From assembly GCA_027484145.1 (NCBI GenBank), contig JAIXUH010000025.1, positions 1 through 64,000 on the forward strand: a DNA stretch of 64,000 nucleotides. The letters run 5' to 3'. Shown here piece by piece: positions 34,846 through 43,188 of this stretch. A program made the position numbers and the translations under genes. Every line of letters starts with the position of its first letter. Position 1 is the first letter of the stretch. Source of the DNA: Rhodobacter sp. (GTDB lineage Bacteria > Pseudomonadota > Alphaproteobacteria > Rhodobacterales > Rhodobacteraceae). The notes below the pieces were generated by a model. It was not told the DNA's origin. It was given only the letters and a program-made list of their open reading frames with translations, and did no database searches.

Positions 34846-36009
34846 TCAGGCAATAGAAACCCAGGCGCCAAGGCGCGAGGATTCCATGCAGGCGTCAACG
34901 ATCTGGCAGATGTGATGCCCGGCCTCGAAGGTCGGCCACAGTGCCTGACCCGTGGTGATTGACCGGATCACCTCTGCCGCCTCAATGATCTTGGATTCGT
35001 TGTAGCCCAGCGCAAAATTCGGCAAAGGCAAGAAAGCCCGAAAGGTTTCATTTTCCGGACCCACGTCAATCTCGCGAAAGCCCCGGCGACCGACGGCATC
35101 TTCATTGGTATAGAGGCGCAGGCGGTTCACTTCGTCATAGGTGTAGGACAAACTGCCTTTGGTGCCGTAAACCTCATAGGTCTGCAGGAACTTGCGCCCC
35201 GTCGCGACGCGGCTGAAGTCGATCAGCCCCCGCGCCCCGTTGACGAACTTGCACAGGATATTGCTGCCGTCGGGGTTGGTCACGTCAGACCAGGTCTCGG
35301 TGCCGGTCAGCACCGCCTGTTCGCCATAGCCGAGACCCGTAACCACCGGTCGGCGGTGCGTGACGATGAAATTGTCAGCGATCAACGAGGATACCCGCCC
35401 CACCAGAAAGTCCATGAAACTGAACACATGCGTGCCGGTGTCGCCGACAATGCCGGTGGGGGCCAGATTGGCATCGGCACGCCACATATAGGGGGCCAAG
35501 GGGTCGCCATACATGTCGACGTGCTGGCACGCCTTGAACAGTTTGATCTGGCCAATCTCGCCCGCTGCGATGATCTCGCGCGCAAGATCATGCACCGGAT
35601 TGCGTGGAAAGGCGTGGCCAACGCGCGTGATCAGACCTCTGGCCTTGGCGATATCTGCCAATTCACGCGCTTGGGCCGCCGTATCGGCCAAGGGCTTTTC
35701 GCAATAGACATGCTTGCCCGCCAAGAGCGCCGCCTTAGTCACCTCATAATGCAGGTTGTCGGGCAGGCAGATGTCGATCAGATCAATGTCAGGATCGTTC
35801 ACTGCATCTTGCCAAGCGTTCAGGATCTTCGCCCCCGGCGCTCGAAACGCCAAATCGGCGGCAGCGTTCGGGTTGGATTCGACCAGGGCCACAACGCGGG
35901 CGGTACCGCCAGAGGTGCCAAGAAAATGCGGAAAGGTCTGATAGGCCATGGTATGAACTTTGCCCATCCATCCCGAACCGCCAAGAACCGCGACCCTGAC
36001 CTCTGCCAT
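34846..36009 (-). CDS. Gfo/Idh/MocA-family dehydrogenase, second copy
   Basis: A 387-residue enzyme. Rossmann start VRVAVLGGSGWMGKVHTMAY, IDLIDICLPDNLHYEVTKAA, signature YCEKPLADTAAQARELADIA, and the middle GIVGDTGTHVFSFMDFLVG with the expected Asp and His. Related in family to the enzyme at 16077 but longer and not a close copy. Start at ATG 36009 with GGAGAAACGA in front; an upstream in-frame extension to 36078 is rejected. First gene of the leftward operon, with two operators 76-109 bp upstream. Confidence 0.88.
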   Translation of the reverse strand: MAEVRVAVLGGSGWMGKVHTMAYQTFPHFLGTSGGTARVVALVESNPNAAADLAFRAPGAKILNAWQDAVNDPDIDLIDICLPDNLHYEVTKAALLAGKHVYCEKPLADTAAQARELADIAKARGLITRVGHAFPRNPVHDLAREIIAAGEIGQIKLFKACQHVDMYGDPLAPYMWRADANLAPTGIVGDTGTHVFSFMDFLVGRVSSLIADNFIVTHRRPVVTGLGYGEQAVLTGTETWSDVTNPDGSNILCKFVNGARGLIDFSRVATGRKFLQTYEVYGTKGSLSYTYDEVNRLRLYTNEDAVGRRGFREIDVGPENETFRAFLPLPNFALGYNESKIIEAAEVIRSITTGQALWPTFEAGHHICQIVDACMESSRLGAWVSIA

Positions 36010-36084
36010 TTCGTTTCTCCAACATGAAATGCGCCCCATGTGACTCGCCCTTGCCTGTTGTCGAATCAAGCGAGCCATGAATCA

Positions 36085-36118
36085 TGGAACGTTCCAAATT
36101 TGGTATTGTAACGTTCCA
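36085..36118. promoter_or_regulatory. Two LacI-type operators upstream of leftward operon
   Basis: TGGAACGTTCCA (36085-36096) is a perfect 12-bp palindrome and TGTAACGTTCCA (36107-36118) is one base off. Centres are 22 bp apart. They match the three sites at 15992-16048 and precede the leftward dehydrogenase operon, so both operons likely answer to the same repressor. Confidence 0.75.
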
Positions 36119-36259
36119 CAGTTGTCAATCTGCCGACTCTCACTGGAGGCGGATCAGACAAACCGGATTCTTGACTTCTACTTGGAAGTGCCCCGGCTGC
36201 TTCATCGAGAATTGCGCCCCTGAAGGTTATGTTCTGCGGGCTATTCCGGGGGTAAAACA

Positions 36260-36407
36260 GGTCCATCCACCCATATTTGGCCTTCAGCTACTAGATCGTC
36301 GCGGGACTCAAACCATGCTTGCGGCACAGCTCAACCGTCGGCAAACCCGCCTCCTGTTCCTTGATCATCCTGACAATCTGCGCCTCGGTGAAACGGCGTT
36401 TGCTCAT
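36260..36407 (-). pseudogene. IS3-family OrfA remnant
   Basis: From ATG 36407 leftward the frame reads MSKRRFTEAQIVRMIKEQEA, GLPTVELCRKHGLSPATI, then TAG at 36291. This is the helix-turn-helix part of IS3-group OrfA. Beyond the stop, in another frame, LKAKYGWMDL resembles the usual WKAKYGGMDV. So OrfA is cut by a stop and a frame change, and OrfB is missing on either side. Confidence 0.75.
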
Positions 36408-37012
36408 TCGTCTGCTCCGTCTCAGGCTGGGCACAGTCTACATCACAACAAGGGAACATCCGGGGGGCAGGTCACTGGGCGCACGGCAGGTCCAGCACCG
36501 GGTCGGCAACGACTGCCCGGTGGCCTGCCAGCGTCTCGACGACCGCGAGGCCGCAGAAGGGAACAATCGCCTCGGCATAGCCGCCTTTGTACACTTAGTG
36601 AATGCGCCTGCTGCACAGCTCAACCTGACGATAAGGCTGGTACCAGGCTTTTGATCGAGAACGCCTCCCTGGATCTACATCGGATCGGCCTTCTTGACGG
36701 TCCGTCAACTCGAACCAAAAAGGTTCGAAACCTGGCCCCACAGCGCTCAGACAAACCCTCTGTAAAGTCAAAATCACGGCCCGATCACGATACTGGGGTC
36801 TTCTGCCGAATATCAAATCGGATCAAAAGAATCGCTATCGAGAGACTGGCAAGAAATAGGCGGGAGTAGCCTTAATTTTTCAGGCGCATTAGCAAAGACG
36901 ATTTTAAACTACCAGCCGAGATTGATCATGGCACAGGCCACAATTGAGGAACTTCACGAATGCTTCCGAGCCCCACTATGAAGCACTGTGCTCCAAAGGA
37001 CGGAGAAGTCCC
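36408..37012. other. Intergenic stretch, no gene recognised
   Basis: About 600 bp between the IS3 remnant and the DUF1127 gene. I see short frames only. 36840-36950 is notably AT-richer and probably holds the promoter for the gene at 37013. The left part may be further decayed mobile DNA. Confidence 0.35.
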
Positions 37013-37300
37013 ATGAATACAGACACACTCGACGTCGCGTATCAAAGAGCAGACGAGGCCGACAGCTATACGATTTCAGCCATGATCAGTGCAGATTTTC
37101 TGATAACCAGAATATCCGAATTCCGGAAAAGGCGAGCGCATGAACGTACCCTCCATTCGTTTAGGCGGAACATCGCTGCGATTCCGACGCATCTGCTCGA
37201 CGATATCGGTATCGATGAATACCAAGTGGCGGAAATCCTCGTGATAGCAACAAGATCCAAGCGAATTTGGACTCACCGCTTCCTTCAACGAAAGGGGTAG
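37013..37300 (+). CDS. DUF1127-like small protein
   Basis: A 95-residue basic protein. FRKRRAHERTLHSFRRNIAA followed by IPTHLLDDIGIDEYQV is the DUF1127 (YjiS-like) motif of a short Arg-rich helix plus L-x-D-IG. In alphaproteobacteria, DUF1127 proteins can affect RNA metabolism and stress gene expression; this one has an unusually long N-terminal part. Start at ATG 37013 with GGACGGAGAAG upstream. Confidence 0.7.
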   Translation: MNTDTLDVAYQRADEADSYTISAMISADFLITRISEFRKRRAHERTLHSFRRNIAAIPTHLLDDIGIDEYQVAEILVIATRSKRIWTHRFLQRKG

Positions 37301-37301
37301 C

Positions 37302-37433
37302 GTGAGCACACTCCGGAATATGGTCATGGCGGGAAATTCGATTGTTCGACGTTCAGAGAAGAAAGTCGGGCGGGTCCAATTTCGGACAATTCCTGGCACA
37401 AAGGAAACTCTCAAGCTCAGCCAGAAACGCTAG
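37302..37433 (+). CDS. Possible 43-residue basic peptide
   Basis: A GTG at 37302, 1 bp after the DUF1127 stop and preceded by AAAGGGGTA, opens a 43-residue frame rich in Arg and Lys (SIVRRSEKKVGRVQFRTI). No family known. Position and ribosome binding site are the only support; it could be untranslated spacer. Confidence 0.25.
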   Translation: MSTLRNMVMAGNSIVRRSEKKVGRVQFRTIPGTKETLKLSQKR

Positions 37434-37450
37434 CTGCAAGGAATATCGCA

Positions 37451-38272
37451 ATGAAGGTCTTTAAAATGTTTAGCCCTAGCACAGCTTTGACAAGACAATC
37501 CGGCGTTTTTAAACACCGCGCCTCTATTGCTTCAACCTGTCGGGTATTTCTGGGTTTGTTTCTCGCGGCTTCGGTGCAATATTGTGGGACAGAAGCTAAG
37601 TCTGGAGAGTGCGCCGATCTTGCTCTCGTTCTGGCAATTGATGGCTCAGGCAGCATAGACATGGCCGAATACAATACCCAGATTGACGGGTATCGGGCGG
37701 CGCTCGTTTCTCCGGCCGTCCGACATGCGCTTGCAAGAGCGGGGCGAGTCGAGATTGGCGCGGTCCTCTGGGGCGATGATGCCAAACAGAGCGTCATCTT
37801 GCCGCTTAGGAACGTCGATCACACGGAAGCCCTCGACAAGCTTGCCGAGGAGCTTCGTCTGGTTGGACGGCGCACCTCGGGCAATACTGGGATCGGCACG
37901 GCGATCGCATTGTCGCTCGGGCTGTTGGCGGAACCTGGGCACTGCGCCGTACGGCAAGTCATCAACGTCTCTGGGGACGGACGCGGTTCGCGCAGCCCGG
38001 TGGGTCCGCGAAGCACAAATGCCAACGCCTACCTGCCGCCCGAAGCCGCGCGCGCGCTTGCAGCGGAAGCAGGCGTAACGGTGAATGGACTGGCCATACT
38101 GAACGAAGATCCGGGGCTCGCCGACTACTACCTCAGCACCGTGATCACCGGTCCGGGTGCCTTCGTGATGACGGTCGAGGGGTTTGAGTCATTCGAGGAC
38201 GGCCTTGTCCGCAAACTCGTTCGCGAGATCGAGCCGATGAGTCTGTCCGCACTTTCTGAAGGCTCGCACTAG
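37451..38272 (+). CDS. DUF1194 / von Willebrand A-like secreted protein
   Basis: A 273-residue protein with an N-terminal hydrophobic segment (VFLGLFLAASVQYC, about residues 31-45) suggesting export, perhaps as a lipoprotein. The VWA-like part has a metal-ion site DGSGSID near residue 68 and GNTGIGTAIALSLGLL and VINVSGDGRGSRS further on, matching DUF1194. A role in binding partner proteins outside the cytoplasmic membrane is the family expectation. Ribosome binding site AAGGA at good distance. Confidence 0.75.
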   Translation: MKVFKMFSPSTALTRQSGVFKHRASIASTCRVFLGLFLAASVQYCGTEAKSGECADLALVLAIDGSGSIDMAEYNTQIDGYRAALVSPAVRHALARAGRVEIGAVLWGDDAKQSVILPLRNVDHTEALDKLAEELRLVGRRTSGNTGIGTAIALSLGLLAEPGHCAVRQVINVSGDGRGSRSPVGPRSTNANAYLPPEAARALAAEAGVTVNGLAILNEDPGLADYYLSTVITGPGAFVMTVEGFESFEDGLVRKLVREIEPMSLSALSEGSH

Positions 38273-38419
38273 CCCGGCGGGAGTGCGTTCCGCGCTCTGA
38301 TCACTGCGATCCAAATCCCTCAAGGCGAGGGCACGACCGTGCCGGTGGCGAAGATCATCGGCGCGATGGCACAGACATCGGTCAAGCAACTGAAGATCAT
38401 CATGAAAGGGAGGCCCGTC

Positions 38420-39766
38420 ATGGGACCCAGACCTACAGTCCATGAGCGCAAAGGCGTTCTGTACCAGACGGTGTTCGACAAAGATCGGGGGCAGTTCGTG
38501 GAACGCGCGCTGCCGCGCCCGGGGGCGTTGACCCGCCACTCTGCGACCGCAGCACTGAACGGCAGTGCGGGGGCAGTGTCGCTGGCGCCGGTCGATCTGT
38601 CGCGCGTGACGAGGGTGCTGGAGGATACGGAAGTGCGCCTTCGCGCGGCCCATGCCACGCATCTCGGCTATCCGTACAATCTGGTGGGAAAGGCTTCGGT
38701 CCCCGCCTCGTTCGACGATCTTCTGATCAACAACCTCGGCGACCCCTATGTCGGCTCGCACTACGGCACCGAGGTCTGCGCGCTCGAGCGTGAGGCCGTC
38801 CGGTGGCTGATGGATCTGTGGGACTGCGACGATCCTGAGGCACACTGGGGATCGATCGGGGCAAGCGGCACCGAGGGGAACTTCTGGGCGCTTTACCTCG
38901 CACGCGAGGCGCTGCCTGAAGCGCGCCTGATCTACAGCAAGGAAGCGCATTACTCGATCCCGAAGGCCGCCAAGATCCTCCGGATGGAGGCCGTGTGCGT
39001 TTCTGCGGGCGCCGATGGTGCGATTGACCTTACTGCGTTGGAGCACGCACTGACAGAGCGGGACCGGAAGAACGGCATCATCGTCGCGCTGACCTGCGGC
39101 ACGACTGTCAAGGGTGCGCATGACGACATCGGCGGGGCTGTCCGTCTGCTTGAAGACCGTGGCTTCGCGCCGGACCGGCGCTTCGTCCATGTGGACGGCG
39201 CCCTTAATGCCATGGTGCTGCCATTTCTGGAGGGACCGCCCTCCGGTATCCTGCCCAGCTTCCGCCACGGGATCGACAGCCTGTCCACCTCGGGGCACAA
39301 GATGATTGGAACGCCGATGCCCTGTGGTGTGCTGATCTCGCGGCGCTCCCATCTGGAGCGTGTGGCAACGGCCATCGCCTATCTGCGGTCAAACGACACC
39401 ACGCTGATGGGGTCCCGAAACGGGCATGCCGTGCTGGCGATCTGGGCAAGGCTGCTTGGTCACGGTTTCGAAGGCTATCGTCGCGACGCTGCGGGCAGTT
39501 ATGTGCGCGCGCAGCAGCTTGCCGCCACCCTGCGCAGCCAGGGCATACCTGTGCTGCATAACCCATACTCCCTGACCGTGGTGTTTCCGGAACCTTCGGA
39601 CGAGATCGTGCGGCTTTACCAGTTGGCCTGCAATGTGGGCGAGGCGCATGCCGTGATCATGCCGAACATCGGGGATGCACAGCTCGCGCAATTCGAGAAG
39701 CACTATCGCGGTTGGTGGGAAGCGCATCGTGAGGCGCGCAGCAGACCGGAAGCGGTACGGAACTGA
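38420..39766 (+). CDS. PLP-dependent decarboxylase (histidine decarboxylase-like, group II)
   Basis: A 448-residue fold-type I PLP enzyme. IGASGTEGNFWALYLAREAL, YSKEAHYSIPKAAKIL, FVHVDGALNAMVLPF and the cofactor Lys in STSGHKMIGTPMPCG near residue 293 are all typical of the Morganella-type histidine and the plant-type serine decarboxylases. It would convert an amino acid to an amine and CO2. Start at ATG 38420 with GGGAGG in front; 38402 and GTG 38339 are alternatives. Followed by a LysE exporter gene 1 bp after its stop. Confidence 0.82.
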   Translation: MGPRPTVHERKGVLYQTVFDKDRGQFVERALPRPGALTRHSATAALNGSAGAVSLAPVDLSRVTRVLEDTEVRLRAAHATHLGYPYNLVGKASVPASFDDLLINNLGDPYVGSHYGTEVCALEREAVRWLMDLWDCDDPEAHWGSIGASGTEGNFWALYLAREALPEARLIYSKEAHYSIPKAAKILRMEAVCVSAGADGAIDLTALEHALTERDRKNGIIVALTCGTTVKGAHDDIGGAVRLLEDRGFAPDRRFVHVDGALNAMVLPFLEGPPSGILPSFRHGIDSLSTSGHKMIGTPMPCGVLISRRSHLERVATAIAYLRSNDTTLMGSRNGHAVLAIWARLLGHGFEGYRRDAAGSYVRAQQLAATLRSQGIPVLHNPYSLTVVFPEPSDEIVRLYQLACNVGEAHAVIMPNIGDAQLAQFEKHYRGWWEAHREARSRPEAVRN

Positions 39767-39767
39767 C

Positions 39768-40499
39768 ATGGAAAGCGCTGCATTACTCTCCGTGATGTCG
39801 GCCACGGCGATCAATTCCGCGATGCCGGGTCCGTGTATGGTCCTGATCGCAACGCGCGCAGCCTTGTCGGGTCGACCGGCAGGGCTGCGGGTAAGCCTGG
39901 GCGTCGCCGCAGCACAACTGATTTATGTCTTCGTGGCACTTGGCATGCTTGTCATGGCCTGGGCCATTTCCGAAACGGCACATGCGGCAATGCGTGTCGT
40001 CGGGGCGACCGTTCTTGTTGTGCTGGGTGTCCAGATGTTTCGTCAGTCAGCCTTCACCGGCGACGCACAAAGCATGCTACCGTCTCGGCCGGGGGGTGAC
40101 TTCCTCGTCGGCCTTTGCGTCGGCCTGTCCAGCCCGTTCAATCTGATATTCATGTTCGCTATCCTGCCGCAGTTCATAGCGCCTGAGGCCCTGCTTGGTC
40201 CTGACCTTGGCATCCTGATTGCGGGGATCTTCGTGGCGACGATGGTGCCGATGGTTGCAACCGCATGGCTAGGAGCCGGGACCCGGACTCTCGGGCAGAG
40301 ATACCTCCCACTGCTGACCCGGATCGCTGCCTCAGGGTTGATTCTGTTTGCCGGACTGACAGTCGCCTCTATGGCCCAGAAGGATTTGAACTCGGAGTCC
40401 GGTGCCGTGACATTGTCCTCCCCCGTGCTGACCGAAGCGGCTGCACATGTGCCGCAGACGGTAGGTGAAACGAAGGTGGCGAACGCGAGCAGGCCATGA
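39768..40499 (+). CDS. LysE/RhtB-family exporter
   Basis: A 243-residue inner-membrane protein with about six membrane segments. The N-terminal AINSAMPGPCMVLIATRAAL, with PGP, and the middle GLSSPFNLIFMFAILPQFI are diagnostic of the LysE superfamily of amino acid and amine exporters. The last 40 residues form a hydrophilic tail that is longer than usual. Placed immediately after the decarboxylase gene, so it may export the amine product or the amino acid. Confidence 0.85.
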   Translation: MESAALLSVMSATAINSAMPGPCMVLIATRAALSGRPAGLRVSLGVAAAQLIYVFVALGMLVMAWAISETAHAAMRVVGATVLVVLGVQMFRQSAFTGDAQSMLPSRPGGDFLVGLCVGLSSPFNLIFMFAILPQFIAPEALLGPDLGILIAGIFVATMVPMVATAWLGAGTRTLGQRYLPLLTRIAASGLILFAGLTVASMAQKDLNSESGAVTLSSPVLTEAAAHVPQTVGETKVANASRP

Positions 40500-40588
40500 T
40501 CGCCGTAGCTAAGCAGAAACAACCATCCATCTGGAAACCGAAGCAGGATTGACCCACAGTGCGGGCAAGGACGTGCTAACAAGGGCGC

Positions 40589-42478
40589 GTGCTTTTCAGG
40601 TGCCCGTGCATGGATTATGCAACTTCTGTTCTGGACTCGTTTGGCTTGCTGAAGCTGCGCAAGGCGCGTGCGCTTCTCCTGTTTCTGGTCGTCGAGTTCC
40701 CGCAAAGCCATCGGACGGAAAAGATGTTCGACCTGTTGTGGCAAGAGGTCGACGGTGAAAAGGCATCGGCCTCCTTTCGGCAGGTAGTGCGGCACATTCG
40801 GGTGGCGCTAGACCCGATACCGGAGATCCGGGTTGAAACCGGCAGCGGCGGCATCGCACTGCGTCTGCCCCAGAAGTTCACCCTGCAGCATGTCCTGACG
40901 GCGAGCCTCGATCAACCTGATTGGGACGAAGCCACGACCGGTCGCATCCGCCAGATCGTCAGCATGACTGAGGTCCTGCAAGGGATCAGCGGCTCGTTCG
41001 ACAGTTGGCTTGCCATCACAAGGTCGATGCTGCTGTCCGCCGTGCGCCAGGCACTTGATGCGAAGGTTTCCGCGCCGGGGAACACGGCCTGGGCGCGCGC
41101 GGCGGCAGAGTTCGCGCTGGAGATGGAACCTGCCAACGAAGCAGCCGTGCGTTTTCTCATGCTGCGCGACTGGCGCGAGGGACGCGCGACACGTGCGATC
41201 GAACGCTACAACACCCTCTATGCCCATCTGGATGAGGCCTTCGACCAGGAACCGGAGCCTGAAACCGTCGCGCTTCTGGCGGCCATCAAGCTTGATCCGG
41301 CAGGCGGCGGCCAGGCGCAGCAGGAAAAGCGCCCGCAGGTCAGCCTTTCGGTTGCACTGTTACCGCATCCCTTTATCGGACGCGAACTTGCCAGCTTTGC
41401 CGGGGTGCTTTTCGCCGATCTGCGCATGCGGTTGGTCCGGTTCCGCGAGTGGCGCGTGGTGGACGAGCGCGCCCTCGAGATGCCGCAGGTGCAGGTCCTC
41501 TTGCGCCCCGTTTCGGCACCCGACGTGTTTTCCCTGTTTGTCGAAGTGCAGCAGGGCGCGGATGGTCATGTCCTCTGGTCGGATGTGGTCGAGAACCCCA
41601 GTCGGGATTGGGAGGCCAAGGTGCGGGTGCTTCTGGCCGGAATCGCGAACGCCCTGTCGATCGTGGTCGCGGAACGGTCGCTGTCGGATTCCTCGGCGGC
41701 GGTCTATGACCGCTGGCTCAAGTCGCAGGCACTGCTGGATGCGTGGTCGCCGGACACCGAAGGCGAGGCACTGGACATGCTGCGTGACATCACGCGGCAG
41801 GCCCCGCGTTTCGGCCCGGCCCATGCCGAACTGGCGGGCGCGCTGAACGTTCGCCATGTCCTTTTGCCGGGAACGCGACAGACCGAGGATATCAAGGAAA
41901 GCGCGCTGCACCACGCAATCGAAGCCGTGTCGATCGACCCGCTGGACACGCGCGCGCACCGCGTTCTGGCATGGTGCTATTGTCACAAGGCCGAGTTCGA
42001 ACTGGCAGAGTTCCACTTTGATCAGGCGCTTGCATTGAACCGGCTCAATCCGCTTACGCTTGCCTCTTGCGCACTGGGGTTCGCCTTCACCCACAACCTT
42101 GACCGGGCGGTGCAGCTGACTGCCGAAACACGGCAGCATTCAGCCTCGATGCAGCCTTTTCACCTGATCTACCTCGCCGCTGCTGACTATCTGTGCGGCG
42201 ATTTTGCCAGCTCTGCCCGGGATTGCGCCTTGGGCGCGGGGTTGATGACAACGGTGGGCGGCTGGCACAGCATGGCCCTGTGGAAGTCTGGGCAGGCCGA
42301 CAGTGCCATCAGCCAGTATCGCAACTGGATCAGGCAGATCGGCACCCAGTGGCACGGGCCGGGCCCGGCCACCGGAGACGACATCGTCAGTTGGTTCGCG
42401 TCGATCTTTCCGCTGCGGCAGGAAGACGTCCGCAGCGGATTGCGTCGCACATTGGCCGAGATCGCCGCACAGGCCTAG
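40589..42478 (+). CDS. BTAD/TPR regulatory protein (SARP-like layout)
   Basis: A 629-residue soluble protein. The N-terminal part resembles the winged-helix half of SARP/AfsR-type regulators (KARALLLFLVVEFPQSHRTE, then FRQVVRHIRVAL), next comes a BTAD-like helical region (AAEFALEMEPANEAAVRFLM) and then TPR-like helices (EFELAEFHFDQALALNRLNP). There is no sensor or kinase domain. GTG 40589 is the longest start; ATG 40610 is equally possible, with no strong ribosome binding site for either. Its stop overlaps that of the unknown protein on the other strand. Likely regulator of the neighbouring accessory genes. Confidence 0.65.
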   Translation: MLFRCPCMDYATSVLDSFGLLKLRKARALLLFLVVEFPQSHRTEKMFDLLWQEVDGEKASASFRQVVRHIRVALDPIPEIRVETGSGGIALRLPQKFTLQHVLTASLDQPDWDEATTGRIRQIVSMTEVLQGISGSFDSWLAITRSMLLSAVRQALDAKVSAPGNTAWARAAAEFALEMEPANEAAVRFLMLRDWREGRATRAIERYNTLYAHLDEAFDQEPEPETVALLAAIKLDPAGGGQAQQEKRPQVSLSVALLPHPFIGRELASFAGVLFADLRMRLVRFREWRVVDERALEMPQVQVLLRPVSAPDVFSLFVEVQQGADGHVLWSDVVENPSRDWEAKVRVLLAGIANALSIVVAERSLSDSSAAVYDRWLKSQALLDAWSPDTEGEALDMLRDITRQAPRFGPAHAELAGALNVRHVLLPGTRQTEDIKESALHHAIEAVSIDPLDTRAHRVLAWCYCHKAEFELAEFHFDQALALNRLNPLTLASCALGFAFTHNLDRAVQLTAETRQHSASMQPFHLIYLAAADYLCGDFASSARDCALGAGLMTTVGGWHSMALWKSGQADSAISQYRNWIRQIGTQWHGPGPATGDDIVSWFASIFPLRQEDVRSGLRRTLAEIAAQA

Positions 42479-43188
42479 CGGCACATGTTCGTGGCATAAA
42501 TGCCGACCGACCGATGGAATGCGCGGACCGGGCTGTTCATGATCTGGTTAAGCACACTGTCCGCCGGGGCCCCTGCACCATCCAGAACCGTGGTGCGACG
42601 CTTGATTTCTGCGGCCACATGCGCCTTGAAGGCCGCCTTTACCTCTGGCGTCAGGGCCGGCTGCGGCGCAAAAGCATCAAAGATTTCAACGATTGTTCCG
42701 GCAAGACTGGCCAGCATCAGCTTGCGGTCAAGGTCATAGGACAACGGCGGATCGAACCCGGCGCCGCCGTTTTCGGCCAGGAGTTCCGCCTCCTTGAGTT
42801 TCAGCGTATCATCCGATGGGACAACAAGGATGCGCTTGTTCTGGTCTGTCGCGCCCGGTGTCTTGCTGCGGCTTTCGAATTCGATCGATACAGTGGTCTT
42901 GTCGAGGATTGCCTGTTCTTCGACAGGGGTCAGTTGCGGGCTGCCCGGGCCGCCAAGAGCCTTGACCCGCAGCGCATTTTTTACCTGCGCCTCATATCGA
43001 GCCAGATCTGCCGCCGGTACCGCCGCCTGGCCCAACTGGGACAGCTTGACCATGAGTGCCCCGATGAATTCGACGTTCAGCGGGACATGCCCCGGCCCGG
43101 AGGTGGCGGTGACCGTGCCGTCCGGCCTGACATATTGTTTTGCCTCGTCGACCTCTGCTCCGACGATCACATAATTGACGTTGGCCAT
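42475..43188 (-). CDS. Unknown 237-residue protein linked to heme peroxidase
   Basis: No signal peptide or membrane segment, and no family recognised. It begins MANVNYVIVGAEVDEAKQYV, is rich in Ala, Pro and Val, and ends with a conserved-looking FHRSVGIYATNMCR carrying one Cys near the C-terminus. It overlaps the peroxidase gene by 22 bp and has a clear ribosome binding site (AGGAGAA), so it is expressed with it. It could be a partner subunit or a substrate of the peroxidase or YcaO protein. Confidence 0.7.
   Translation of the reverse strand: MANVNYVIVGAEVDEAKQYVRPDGTVTATSGPGHVPLNVEFIGALMVKLSQLGQAAVPAADLARYEAQVKNALRVKALGGPGSPQLTPVEEQAILDKTTVSIEFESRSKTPGATDQNKRILVVPSDDTLKLKEAELLAENGGAGFDPPLSYDLDRKLMLASLAGTIVEIFDAFAPQPALTPEVKAAFKAHVAAEIKRRTTVLDGAGAPADSVLNQIMNSPVRAFHRSVGIYATNMCR

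Noticed and set aside
16077-36009. The 16-36 kb regulon as a known myo-inositol or sulfoquinovose pathway
   Set aside because: No inosose dehydratase, IolCDE-like enzymes, diketo-inositol hydrolase, sulfoquinovosidase or sulfo-lactaldehyde enzymes were seen. The two dehydrogenases alone are not enough to assign inositol.
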